In this document: positions 23,232-31,440 of the stretch, one piece after another
How positions within the stretch are numbered: position 1 is the first letter of the stretch
Layout: the number at the start of each line of letters is the position of its first letter
Source of the DNA: Chloroflexota bacterium
Lineage (GTDB): Bacteria > Chloroflexota > Anaerolineae > Anaerolineales > VGOW01
Length of the DNA: 44,599 bases
Assembly: GCA_016875735.1 (NCBI GenBank)
Contig: VGOW01000031.1
Location: 1-44,599 of the forward strand
Reading direction: 5' to 3'
Notes under the pieces: model-generated
Told to the model about the DNA's origin: nothing
The model's input: the letters and a program-made list of their open reading frames with translations, nothing else
Database searches by the model: none
Translations under genes and position numbers: made by a program

Positions 23232-23631
23232 CCGCCGAAAGACAATGCAAGCCGTCAAAGGGAAAGGAACAAGGCTTGAGAAACGCTTATTCGCTATGTT
23301 AGCTGGCATGGGGGTGAGGGGATGGAGAAAGAACGTTGACAGCATCATTGGAAAGCCAGACGTCGCCTTTATAGAACAGCATCTTGCTGTTTTTATTGAT
23401 GGATGCTTTTGGCATGGTTGCCCTTATTGCAGGAGAAAACTTCCACAGACAAATCGCAAATACTGGAAGCGCAAGATTGAGCGCAACATCGCTTTAGCCA
23501 TATCCCATAATAGACGATTGCGCGCAAGTGGATGGGCTGTCATCAGAATTTGGGGACATGAATTAGAAGGGGTGACGGGCAAACAAGCAATCAAGGCCAA
23601 GATTCTTCGGTCTCTCAGCCATAAAGAATAA
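23206..23631 (+). CDS. vsr: Very-short-patch repair (Vsr) endonuclease
   Basis: A 141-residue Vsr nicking enzyme that starts repair of T:G mismatches created by deamination of 5-methylcytosine. The family pattern is clear: MQAVKGKGTRLEKRL, GKPDVAF with the catalytic aspartate D52, VFIDGCFWHGCPYCRRKLPQTN (zinc and catalytic histidine region), YWKRKIERN and GWAVIRIWGHEL. It starts inside the end of the methyltransferase gene, so the pair is translated together; this implies the methyltransferase makes 5-methylcytosine, not N4-methylcytosine. The AT-rich island ends here. Confidence 0.94.
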   Translation: MGDNLKPADRRKTMQAVKGKGTRLEKRLFAMLAGMGVRGWRKNVDSIIGKPDVAFIEQHLAVFIDGCFWHGCPYCRRKLPQTNRKYWKRKIERNIALAISHNRRLRASGWAVIRIWGHELEGVTGKQAIKAKILRSLSHKE

Positions 23632-23637
23632 CGATTG

Positions 23638-23643
23638 TATAAT
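23638..23643 (+). promoter_or_regulatory. -10 box (TATAAT) before the FHA protease gene
   Basis: A consensus TATAAT seven bases after the vsr stop codon. It would start an approximately 28-base leader with GGAG at 23665-23668 before the ATG at 23678. No good -35 is seen. Confidence 0.5.
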
Positions 23644-23677
23644 CGGCCACAACACCTCTTTGCCGGAGTGACCCCCT

Positions 23678-26011
23678 ATGACTTCTCGCCGCGCCGCCAT
23701 TCTATTGGGCATTGGAATCGTTGTGTTGATTGCCGCCGCCGTTGGGTTTTTCGCCGTCGCCCAGCCCATGTTCTTTCCGCCCACGACGCCGACACCGCCC
23801 CCGCCGCCCAGCCCCACCCCCCGCCCCACCATCGGGCCATCGAACTTCCAAATCACCCCGCCGCCCTCGCTCGAAGATTTGGCCGCGCAGTATCCGGAGA
23901 TCGCGCCCTTATTGCTCGACCCGGAACTTTCGTCGGTCTATAAAGAATTTTTGGCCGCCTATCAAACCGGCGGCATCGAAGCGGCGCGCGATCTGGCCAG
24001 CCGGCGCGGCATCCTCGATAGCAATGATCGGGTGCGGCTCACCCTCGAACTCGATACGGCGGACGCCGCCGTTGTGGAAGCGGTGAGCGCCGAACTCGAA
24101 GCCAACGGCGCAGAAGTGCTGGGCGTGTATCAAACCAAAATGGACATCGGCATCGCCGTCGCGGTGATCGAAGCGGCGGCCTCCCAAGAGAATCCGGGCG
24201 CGGTCTTCGCGCAGCTCACGCAGTTGGATCACGTGATCCGAGTCAGCCTGCCTATCAGGAATCAGCCCGATCAGGATCCGGTGGTGGGCGAGGGCGTGCA
24301 CAACACCGGCGCCGATCTGTGGCATCAAGTGGGCCGCACCGGAAAGGGGATCAAAATCGGCGTGCTCGATTTGGGGTTTCAGGGATACACGAGTCTGCTG
24401 GGCAGTAGTTTGCCCGCCACTGTGATCGCCCAATCATTCGTTCCCGGCGAAGCGCCGGAAGACGCCCCCACCGTGCACGGCACGGCCTGCGCCGAAATCA
24501 TTCACGAAATGGCGCCCGATGCCGAGCTGTATCTCGCCTATTACGATGGCGGCGATGTGGGGTTTGGGCAAGCAGTGGATTGGCTCATGTCGCAGGGTGT
24601 GCATATTATTTCGCATTCCGCCGGAGGCTCGTTGGGGCCGATGGACGGCACCGAGCCCGACGCGCAGCTCGTGGATGCGGTGACGGCGCAGGGCGTGCTG
24701 TGGATCAACGCCTCGGGCAATGAGGCCGACGTGCATTATCGCGGCGTGTTCACCGACGCCAACGGCGACGGCTGGCACGAGTTCCCCGACGGCGAGGACA
24801 ACATGGGTTTCATTGCCGGGCCCGACGGCGCGAACATCATTCTCAATTGGGATGACTGGGTTCAACTCGATCAGGATTTCGATCTATACGTGCTCGACGA
24901 AAACGGAAATTTGATCGGCGCGTCGGAGGATACTCAGAACGGCCGGGCCGGGCAATATGCCGCCGAAGGCGTGATCGATTGGTCGGTGCCGCCGGAGTCG
25001 GTGTTGTACGCGGGCATCCGCGCCAACAACGTCACCCGCAGTGTCACCTTCGACATTTACATCGGCGGCTACGCTGTCGAGTTCCCCGTCCCCGAATACA
25101 GCCTCACTCATCCCAGCGATGCCTTCACTTCATTCACAGTGGGGGCCATCGAAGGCGCCGACAGCATTCTGGCCGAATACAGTTCGCAGGGGCCAACGAA
25201 CGATGGGCGGCTGAAGCCGGAGATCAGCGCCCCTGCCGGAGTGATGACGGTGGGATACGCGCCGGAGCCCTTCCACGGCACGTCGGCTTCCACCCCGCAC
25301 GTGGCCGGAGCGGCGGCATTGGTGTGGGCCGAGAATCCAACGTTCACCGCCGATCAAGTCAAACAATTCTTGCTCGACAACGCGCTCGATTTGCAAACCG
25401 TCGGGCCCGATAGCGAAACGGGATACGGCGCACTGCGCCTGCCCGCCCCACCCGGCGCAGTGCCCATTGAGCCGACCGCCAGTGGAGGCGACGCCAGCGG
25501 AAGTTTGGCCGCCATTGCCGTGATGACTCTGTGCGGCGGATTCTTCTGTTGCGGCGGCGCATTGGTGCTCGTCGGCGGAGTCGCGCTCGTTGTATCGTTT
25601 GGACGCCGCCCGGCCCGCATGTCCGCGCCCCCGCCTCAACCGTATTCCCCGCCGCCGTATTCGCCGCCCGCCGCATACTCACCCGAATCGACTCTGGTTG
25701 AATCTGCTGTCGCCCTCCATCCACGCCTCAGCGCCGCCGACGGGAGAATCTTCGATCTTCCGCAACGCGAATCCACCATTGGCCGCACCGCAGAATGCGA
25801 CATCGTGTTCGAGCGCAGTACGCTCGTGTCGCGGAGGCACGCAGTCATTCAGCCCGAGGGGCGGGCATGGGTCATCGTCGATCTCGGCAGCAGCAACGGC
25901 ACATTCATCAACGGCCAGCGGCTCAAGCCGAACACGCCCCACCCGTTGAGGCCCGGCGACCAGATTTTGCTGGGCGGGCACGGCGGAGAGCAGATGACGT
26001 TCTCAGCGTGA
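23678..26011 (+). CDS. Membrane-anchored S8 (subtilisin-like) protease with C-terminal cytoplasmic FHA domain
   Basis: A 777-residue protein. Order: N-terminal membrane segment (ILLGIGIVVLIAAAVGFFAV, about 8-27); Pro/Thr-rich stretch (to about 55); helical pro-region-like part; S8 catalytic domain with D231 (GVLDLGFQG), H267 (TVHGTACAEIIH), oxyanion N348 (ASGNEAD) and S536 (HGTSASTPHVAGAAAL); a second membrane segment (about 608-640, SLAAIAVMTLCGGFFCC onward); a Pro/Tyr-rich linker; and an FHA domain (about 680-777) with GRTAECD, SRRHAVI and DLGSSNGTFINGQRL. By the usual topology the protease is outside and the phosphothreonine-reading FHA inside, a possible link between Ser/Thr kinase signalling and an external protease. 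The triad is intact, so it should be active. GGAG precedes the ATG. Confidence 0.92.
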   Translation: MTSRRAAILLGIGIVVLIAAAVGFFAVAQPMFFPPTTPTPPPPPSPTPRPTIGPSNFQITPPPSLEDLAAQYPEIAPLLLDPELSSVYKEFLAAYQTGGIEAARDLASRRGILDSNDRVRLTLELDTADAAVVEAVSAELEANGAEVLGVYQTKMDIGIAVAVIEAAASQENPGAVFAQLTQLDHVIRVSLPIRNQPDQDPVVGEGVHNTGADLWHQVGRTGKGIKIGVLDLGFQGYTSLLGSSLPATVIAQSFVPGEAPEDAPTVHGTACAEIIHEMAPDAELYLAYYDGGDVGFGQAVDWLMSQGVHIISHSAGGSLGPMDGTEPDAQLVDAVTAQGVLWINASGNEADVHYRGVFTDANGDGWHEFPDGEDNMGFIAGPDGANIILNWDDWVQLDQDFDLYVLDENGNLIGASEDTQNGRAGQYAAEGVIDWSVPPESVLYAGIRANNVTRSVTFDIYIGGYAVEFPVPEYSLTHPSDAFTSFTVGAIEGADSILAEYSSQGPTNDGRLKPEISAPAGVMTVGYAPEPFHGTSASTPHVAGAAALVWAENPTFTADQVKQFLLDNALDLQTVGPDSETGYGALRLPAPPGAVPIEPTASGGDASGSLAAIAVMTLCGGFFCCGGALVLVGGVALVVSFGRRPARMSAPPPQPYSPPPYSPPAAYSPESTLVESAVALHPRLSAADGRIFDLPQRESTIGRTAECDIVFERSTLVSRRHAVIQPEGRAWVIVDLGSSNGTFINGQRLKPNTPHPLRPGDQILLGGHGGEQMTFSA

Positions 26012-26090
26012 GTGAAGGCGCAGATGATTTGCATCATCGCGCCCCATCTGCCTACGATGGTATAAATGCCCAACTCGCCTTACGCAATTC

Positions 26091-26154
26091 TTCACCGCAG
26101 AGTCGCTGAGAAAATAGCGAATAATCTCTACGCTCTCAGCGACTCTGCGGTGAA
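26091..26154. repeat. Hairpin with perfect 20-base arms
   Basis: TTCACCGCAGAGTCGCTGAG (26091-26110) pairs exactly with CTCAGCGACTCTGCGGTGAA (26135-26154) around a 24-base loop. The outer word TTCACCGCA is shared with the hairpin at 9421. Confidence 0.93.
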
Positions 26155-26171
26155 TTGATCCGAATCATTCA

Positions 26172-26287
26172 CTCACCTTACGCGCTCGATGTCATTGCGA
26201 GCGATTTATGCGAAGCAATCCCGCGGGCAAACCGAGATTGCTTCGGGCGAAAACCACCGCCCTCCCAATGACACTGCGTAAGGTGAG
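26172..26287. repeat. Nested inverted repeat containing a GTCATTGCGAG-type element
   Basis: Outer arms CTCACCTTACGC (26172-26183) and GCGTAAGGTGAG (26276-26287) match perfectly. Inside, an 82-base element from GTCATTGCGAGCG (26191) to CCCAATGAC (26272) has GCGAAGCAATC facing GATTGCTTCG. Elements beginning GTCATTGCGAG and ending in its complement are seen in many bacterial genomes. Confidence 0.88.
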
Positions 26288-26323
26288 GTATTCACTCCGC
26301 CCCGTTGACATTGGAGATCACAC

Positions 26324-27904
26324 ATGGAGATAGCCGGAAACGTCACCGCCGAATTCGCGCAGGTTCTTACCCCCGAAGCCATTGCGTTTGTGGAAAAACT
26401 GGAGCGCGAGTTTGGCGGGCGGCGGCGCGAACTGCTGAGGGCGCGAGTGGAACGGCAGAAGGCCATTGACGCCGGAGAGCAGCCCGACTTTCTTTCCTCC
26501 ACCGCCGAGGTTCGCAGCAGCGATTGGAAGGTCGCGCCCATCCCGGCCGATTTGCAGAGCCGCCGCGTGGAGATCACCGGCCCGACCGACCGCAAAATGC
26601 TGATCAATGCCCTTAACTCGGGGGCGAGCGTCTTCATGGCCGACTTCGAAGACGCCAACTCACCGACGTGGGACAACATGATTCAGGGGCATCTCAATTT
26701 GCGCGACGCCATCGAGCGCACCATCTCCCTCTCCACCTCCGAAGGAAAGGAATACAAACTCAACGAGCAGATCGCCGTGCTGTTGGTTCGCCCGCGCGGC
26801 TGGCATTTGACTGAGAAGCACGCCAAAGTGGACGGGAGACCGATGTCGGCTTCACTGTTCGACTTCGGGCTGTACTTTTTCCACAATGCGCGGCGATTGA
26901 TGGGCAAAGGTTCGGGGCCGTATTTCTATCTGCCCAAACTGGAAAACCATCTCGAAGCGCGATTGTGGAACGACGTTTTCAATTTCGCCCAAGACTCGCT
27001 CGACATCCCGCGCGGCACGATCAAAGCCACCGTGCTCATCGAAACGATCCTGGCCGCGTTCGAGATGGACGAAATCCTCTACGAACTGCGCGATCACATC
27101 GCCGGGCTGAACGCCGGCCGCTGGGATTACATCTTCAGCATCATCAAAAAATTCCGCAGCCGCCCCGACTTCCTCTTCCCCGACCGGGCGCAAGTGACGA
27201 TGACCACACCCTTCATGCGCGCTTACACCGAACTGCTGGTGAAGACCTGCCATCGGCGCGGCGCGCACGCCATCGGCGGCATGGCCGCCTTCATCCCCAG
27301 CCGCAAAGACGCGCAGGTGAATGAAGTGGCGCTGGCGAAAGTGCGCGAGGACAAACTGCGCGAATCCGGCGACGGCTTCGACGGCACGTGGGTCGCCCAC
27401 CCCGATCTCGTGCCCACCGCCAAAGAAGTGTTCGACAACGTCCTCAAAGACAAGCCGCATCAAAAAGAACGGCTGCGCGCCGACGTGAACGTGGCCGCGA
27501 GTGGCCTGCTCAACTTCACCATCCCCGGCGGACAGATCACCGAAGCCGGTCTGCGGCTCAACATCAACGTGGCCCTGCAATACATGGATGCGTGGCTGAG
27601 AGGGTCGGGCGCGGTGGCGATTTACAATCTGATGGAAGACGCCGCCACCGCCGAAATCTCCCGCGCCCAAGTGTGGCAATGGATCCATCACCCCACCGCC
27701 TCGCTCGCCGACGGGCGCAAAGTGTCCATCGATCTATATCGCCAGTTCCTTCCCGAAGAATTAGAAAAAATCAAAGCGCTTTATGGCGCAGGCGCGTATG
27801 CGTCCAGCAAGATCGAAACGGCCCAAGCGTTATTCGACAGGCTGGTCACCGACGACAATTTCAATGAATTCCTGACTCTCGTGGCATACGACCAACTCGA
27901 ATAA
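26324..27904 (+). CDS. aceB: Malate synthase A
   Basis: A 526-residue malate synthase, which condenses glyoxylate with acetyl-CoA to malate in the glyoxylate bypass. The family signature [17 protein letters not shown] is present (about 263-279), preceded by [24 protein letters not shown] and by [24 protein letters not shown], and followed by [12 protein letters not shown]. Length equals that of the A-type enzyme (E. coli 533). The ATG has GGAG eight bases upstream. It is followed after 28 bases by isocitrate lyase, so the two bypass enzymes form an operon; growth on acetate, fatty acids or other two-carbon sources is implied. Confidence 0.96.
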   Translation: MEIAGNVTAEFAQVLTPEAIAFVEKLEREFGGRRRELLRARVERQKAIDAGEQPDFLSSTAEVRSSDWKVAPIPADLQSRRVEITGPTDRKMLINALNSGASVFMADFEDANSPTWDNMIQGHLNLRDAIERTISLSTSEGKEYKLNEQIAVLLVRPRGWHLTEKHAKVDGRPMSASLFDFGLYFFHNARRLMGKGSGPYFYLPKLENHLEARLWNDVFNFAQDSLDIPRGTIKATVLIETILAAFEMDEILYELRDHIAGLNAGRWDYIFSIIKKFRSRPDFLFPDRAQVTMTTPFMRAYTELLVKTCHRRGAHAIGGMAAFIPSRKDAQVNEVALAKVREDKLRESGDGFDGTWVAHPDLVPTAKEVFDNVLKDKPHQKERLRADVNVAASGLLNFTIPGGQITEAGLRLNINVALQYMDAWLRGSGAVAIYNLMEDAATAEISRAQVWQWIHHPTASLADGRKVSIDLYRQFLPEELEKIKALYGAGAYASSKIETAQALFDRLVTDDNFNEFLTLVAYDQLE

Positions 27905-27932
27905 CCGTTCATCATCTCAAAGGAGGCCGTTC

Positions 27933-29246
27933 ATGTATCAAAAGTATCAACCGAAGTCTATCGAAGAACTGAAGAAGGAATGGGCAAGCGATCCGCGTTG
28001 GGAAAACGTTCATCGCCCCTACACCGCCGAAGATGTGGATCGTTTGCGGGGCACGTTCCAGCACGATCACACCATCGCCCGCATGGGCGCGGAACGCTTG
28101 TGGGAACTTCTGCATAAAGAGAAGTTCATCCGCGCGCTCGGAGCGCTCACCGGCAACCAAGCGGTGGAAATGGTGCAGGGCGGATTGAAAGCCATCTACC
28201 TCAGCGGCTGGCAAGTGGCCGGAGACGCCAACGACGCCCTCACCATGTATCCCGATCAAAGCCTGTACCCGGTGACGAGCGTGCCCACCGTTCTGCGCAA
28301 GATCAACAACGCCCTCATTCGCGCCGATCAGATTCAGCACATGGAAGGGCGCGATGGCGAGGTGTACTACTTTGCCCCCATTGTGGCCGACGCCGAGGCC
28401 GGCTTTGGCGGGCCGCTCAATACCTTTGAGTTGATCAAATCGATGATCGAGGCCGGGGCCTCCGGTATCCATCTCGAGGATCAACTATCGTCGTTGAAGA
28501 AGTGCGGGCACATGGGCGGCAAAGTGCTCGTGCCGATTCACGACTTCATCCAGAAGCTAATTTCGTCGCGGTTGGCCGCCGACGTGATGGGCGTGCCCAC
28601 CGTGCTCGTGGGCCGCACCGACGCGCTCGGCGCGACTCTCATTCGCGGCGACATCGACCGCGTGGATCGCGACCACCTCTCCGGCGAGCGCACCGCCGAC
28701 GGCTTTTATATCGTGAAGAACGGGTTGGAATACGCCGCCGCGCGCGCGCTCGAATACGCGCCGTACGTGGATATGATCTGGTGCGAAACGTCCACGCCCG
28801 ACATCGGCGAAGCGCGCGAGTTTGCCCAAGCCATTCACGCCAAGTACCCCGGCAAGATGCTGGCTTACAACTGCTCGCCGTCATTCAACTGGAAACGCAA
28901 CCTCGACGACAAATCGATTGCCACCTTCCAAGAGCAGCTGGGCGATATGGGTTACAAGTTTCAGTTCATCACGCTGGCCGGGTTCCACACCCTCAACGCC
29001 AGCATGTACGATCTGGCCTGGAACTATGCGCGCGAGGGCATGAAGGCGTTCGTGAGCGTGCAAGAGCGCGAGTTCGAAATGGAGAAGACGATGGGTTTCC
29101 GCGCCGTGAAGCATCAATCGTTCGTGGGCGCGGGCTACTTCGATCAAGTGCAGATGACGGTGACCGGCGGCGAGGTGTCCACTGCGGCAATGAAAGGCTC
29201 CACCGAAGAGCAACAGTTCAACGTGGCCCAGCCGGCGCACGCTTGA
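27933..29246 (+). CDS. aceA: Isocitrate lyase
   Basis: A 437-residue isocitrate lyase, which splits isocitrate to glyoxylate and succinate. The signature [11 protein letters not shown] has the catalytic cysteine C191. Other family blocks: [43 protein letters not shown] (metal/substrate site), GIHLEDQ and [13 protein letters not shown]. Length and sequence resemble the E. coli type (434). AGGAGG lies nine bases before the ATG, and an intrinsic terminator follows (29275-29312). It is the second gene of the bypass operon. Confidence 0.97.
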   Translation: MYQKYQPKSIEELKKEWASDPRWENVHRPYTAEDVDRLRGTFQHDHTIARMGAERLWELLHKEKFIRALGALTGNQAVEMVQGGLKAIYLSGWQVAGDANDALTMYPDQSLYPVTSVPTVLRKINNALIRADQIQHMEGRDGEVYYFAPIVADAEAGFGGPLNTFELIKSMIEAGASGIHLEDQLSSLKKCGHMGGKVLVPIHDFIQKLISSRLAADVMGVPTVLVGRTDALGATLIRGDIDRVDRDHLSGERTADGFYIVKNGLEYAAARALEYAPYVDMIWCETSTPDIGEAREFAQAIHAKYPGKMLAYNCSPSFNWKRNLDDKSIATFQEQLGDMGYKFQFITLAGFHTLNASMYDLAWNYAREGMKAFVSVQEREFEMEKTMGFRAVKHQSFVGAGYFDQVQMTVTGGEVSTAAMKGSTEEQQFNVAQPAHA

Positions 29247-29274
29247 GTCGGCGCCCCGTTGGTTGTCAGAGTCA

Positions 29275-29312
29275 GAGCCCGCCGCCGTCGCGCAGACGGC
29301 GGCGGCTCTTTT
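29275..29312 (+). terminator. Intrinsic terminator after isocitrate lyase
   Basis: GAGCC-C-GCCGCCGTC, a 5-base loop and GACGGCGGCGGCTC (one bulged C), followed by TTTTG. It separates the bypass operon from the dehydrogenase operon. Confidence 0.9.
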
Positions 29313-29325
29313 GTCAGATCACTTC

Positions 29326-29354
29326 CTGACACGCGCTTTCGAGGTTGATATAAT
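29326..29354 (+). promoter_or_regulatory. Sigma-70-like promoter of the 2-oxoacid dehydrogenase operon
   Basis: CTGACA (29326-29331), a 17-base spacer and TATAAT (29349-29354). Transcription would begin near 29361, giving a leader of about 90 bases that includes the small hairpin at 29402-29424. Confidence 0.75.
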
Positions 29355-29401
29355 CCCATTGGCCTGCGAGCAACGCAGACTCGTGTGGGGTGTTGTAACC
29401 G

Positions 29402-29424
29402 CGTAGGCGGACAGTGCCCGCCTG
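29402..29424. repeat. Small GC hairpin in the E1-alpha leader
   Basis: GTAGGCGGACAGTG followed by CCCGCCTGC: TAGGCGG pairs with CCGCCTG. It lies between the promoter and the E1-alpha start. The motif resembles dispersed GCGGGCACTGTCCGCC-type repeats; no regulatory role can be shown. Confidence 0.55.
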
Positions 29425-29450
29425 CAGTGTTGTTTGTCGAAAAATACAAA

Positions 29451-30410
29451 ATGGAAAAAGCAGATCATCTAAAACTCTACAAACAAATGGTGCTCATCCG
29501 CCGCTTGGAGGAGAAGTCTGCCGAACTGTATCAACAGGGCAAGATCGGCGGCTTTCTTCATCTGTATATCGGCCAAGAGGCGGTGGGGGTGGGGGCGGTG
29601 GCGGCAATGAAGCCGCAAGATCACATCATCACCGCGTACCGCGATCACGGCATCGCCATTGCAGTTGGGATGGACGCAGGGGTGATGATGGCCGAACTGC
29701 TCGGCAAGCAGACCGGATGCTCGAAAGGCAAAGGCGGCTCGATGCACTTGGCCGACGTGAGCAAACATTTTTGGGGCGGCCATGCCATTGTGGGCGCGCA
29801 TCTCCCCCTCGCCGCCGGACTCGCCCTCTCCTTTCAATACAACCATGCCGACTCGGTCATCATTTGCATGATGGGCGATGGGGCGACGAACATCGGTTAC
29901 TTCCACGAGTCGCTCAACCTGTCGAAAGTGTGGAAACTGCCGGTGGTGTGGATGGTGGAAAACAATCAATACGGCATGGGCACAGCCATCGAGCGGGCCT
30001 CGGCGGTGAGCGAGATTCGGCAGAAGGCCGAAGGCTATCAAATCCCGAATGCTCGCGTGGACGGCATGAATGTGCTGGCGATGAAAGAGGCAGTGGGAAA
30101 GGCGTTAGAGCATGCGCGTTGCGGCGAGGGGCCGTACTTTCTCGAAGCGATCACTTATCGCTATCGCGGCCACTCGATGGGCGATCCCGAACGCTACCGC
30201 AAACCCGACGAGATCAAAAAATGGCAAGAGGATGATCCCATCGGCCAATACAACGAGCACCTCGCCAAAAACAAGATTGCCGCCGACTCCGAGTTGGACG
30301 CCATCGAAAGCGAAGTGGAAGCCGAGGCCGACGCCGCGGTGAAGTTCGCCGAAGAAAGCCCCAACCCCTCGCCCGAAGCGCTGTGGGAACATGTGTACGT
30401 GAGCGGATAG
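29451..30410 (+). CDS. pdhA: Pyruvate/acetoin (2-oxoacid) dehydrogenase E1 component, alpha subunit
   Basis: A 319-residue thiamine-diphosphate enzyme subunit; with E1 beta it decarboxylates pyruvate or a related 2-oxoacid (or acetoin) and loads the acyl group on lipoate. The ThDP motif is MMGDGATNIGYFHESLN ... MVENNQYG; HLYIGQEAVGVGA, ITAYRDHG and GKGGSMHL are standard. The start is placed at ATG 29451 (MEKADHLKLYKQMVLIRRLEEK), matching the family N-terminus; upstream in-frame sequence runs through the leader hairpin and is unlikely to be coding. No obvious ribosome-binding site. Its TAG stop lies inside the heptamer repeat 30406-30461. Short-form E1 alpha like this occurs in both pyruvate and acetoin dehydrogenases; the substrate is not resolved. 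Confidence 0.92.
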   Translation: MEKADHLKLYKQMVLIRRLEEKSAELYQQGKIGGFLHLYIGQEAVGVGAVAAMKPQDHIITAYRDHGIAIAVGMDAGVMMAELLGKQTGCSKGKGGSMHLADVSKHFWGGHAIVGAHLPLAAGLALSFQYNHADSVIICMMGDGATNIGYFHESLNLSKVWKLPVVWMVENNQYGMGTAIERASAVSEIRQKAEGYQIPNARVDGMNVLAMKEAVGKALEHARCGEGPYFLEAITYRYRGHSMGDPERYRKPDEIKKWQEDDPIGQYNEHLAKNKIAADSELDAIESEVEAEADAAVKFAEESPNPSPEALWEHVYVSG

Positions 30411-30461
30411 CAAGTAGCAGGTGGCAAGTAGCAACACCATCTGCCATCCGCAATCTGCAAT
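30406..30461. repeat. Eight-unit heptamer repeat between E1 alpha and E1 beta
   Basis: GATAGCA, AGTAGCA, GGTGGCA, AGTAGCA, ACACCAT, CTGCCAT, CCGCAAT, CTGCAAT: eight words in perfect register (56 bases). The second half is roughly the reverse complement of the first (16 of 24 positions). The E1-alpha stop codon (30408-30410) is in the first word. Confidence 0.9.
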
Positions 30462-30468
30462 CAACCTT

Positions 30469-31440
30469 ATGCCTCAACTCACTTATCGCGAAGCCATCTC
30501 GCAAGCCCTATGGGAAGAGATGGAAGCCAACCCCAAAATTTTTTTGATGGGTGAAGAGATCGGCATGTGGGGCGGCACGTATGCCGTCACACGCGGCTTC
30601 TACGATCACTTCGGCCCGGAGCGCGTGAAAGACACGCCCATCGCCGAAATGGTGATCGCCGGGGCGGCCATCGGCGCGGCCATGGGCGGCGCGCGGCCGG
30701 TGGCCGAGATCATGACCATCAATTTCGCCTTCGTCGCCTTCGACATGATCGTGAACCACGCCGCCAAACTGCATTACATGTTCGGCGGGCAGATGAAAGT
30801 GCCCGTCGTCATCCGCGCCCCCGGCGGAGGCGGCCGCCAACTCGGCGCGACCCATTCGCAAACGCCCGATGTGATCTTCGCTCACTTCCCCGGCCTCTAC
30901 GTCCTCGCGCCCGGCACGCCGCGCGACGCGAAAGGAATGCTCAAGGCCGCACTACGCCAAGATAACCCGGTGCTGTTCATCGAGCACGCCACGTTGTATC
31001 AGGCGCGCGGTGAAGTGCCCGCAGGCGATTACACTGTGCCGCTCGGCAAAAGCGAAGTGAAGCGGCCGGGCAAAGATGTCACTATTGTGACGTACAGCAA
31101 GATGTTGCAAATCTCGATGGAGGCCGCCTCACAATTGGCCGCCGAAGGCATCGAGGCCGAAGTGATCGATCTGCGCTCACTGCGCCCGCTCGATCTCGAT
31201 CCGGTGTTCGAATCGTTCAAGAAAACGAATCGCGCGGTCATCGTCGAAGAAGGGTGGAAGTCGTTCGGGGTGGGGGCCGAGGTGGCGGCGCGCACGTACG
31301 AAGAATGTTTCGATTACCTCGACGCGCCGATCAAGCGTGTGGCGCAGATCGAAGTGCCCCTGCCCTACAATCGCGAACTCGAACAGAGCGCCCTGCCCAA
31401 AGCCGCCGACGTGATCCGCGCCGTGAAAGAGGTGGTGTGA
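30469..31440 (+). CDS. pdhB: Pyruvate/acetoin (2-oxoacid) dehydrogenase E1 component, beta subunit
   Basis: A 323-residue transketolase-like subunit. Landmarks: LTYREAISQALWEEMEANPKIFLMGEEIG at the N-terminus, DTPIAEMVIAGAAIGAAMGGARPVAEIM, GGGGRQLGATHSQ and the C-terminal VIDLRSLRPLDLDPVFESFKKTNRAVIVEEGW. The ATG at 30469 follows the heptamer repeat without a good ribosome-binding site; in-frame starts further upstream fall within the repeat. Its TGA overlaps the E2 ATG by one base (TGATG). Forms the E1 heterotetramer with the gene upstream. Confidence 0.95.
   Translation: MPQLTYREAISQALWEEMEANPKIFLMGEEIGMWGGTYAVTRGFYDHFGPERVKDTPIAEMVIAGAAIGAAMGGARPVAEIMTINFAFVAFDMIVNHAAKLHYMFGGQMKVPVVIRAPGGGGRQLGATHSQTPDVIFAHFPGLYVLAPGTPRDAKGMLKAALRQDNPVLFIEHATLYQARGEVPAGDYTVPLGKSEVKRPGKDVTIVTYSKMLQISMEAASQLAAEGIEAEVIDLRSLRPLDLDPVFESFKKTNRAVIVEEGWKSFGVGAEVAARTYEECFDYLDAPIKRVAQIEVPLPYNRELEQSALPKAADVIRAVKEVV

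Larger units (their letters stand above)
26012..26323. other. Repeat-filled 312-base intergenic region
   Basis: No gene is seen. From left to right: a stem with one bulge right after the protease stop (26017-26043); a CTCGCCTTACGC word (26074-26085); a perfect 20-base-arm hairpin (26091-26154); a second hairpin (26191-26272) inside 12-base inverted arms (26172-26183 and 26276-26287); and finally GGAG for the malate synthase gene eight bases before its ATG. No clear promoter for the glyoxylate genes was found. Confidence 0.85.
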
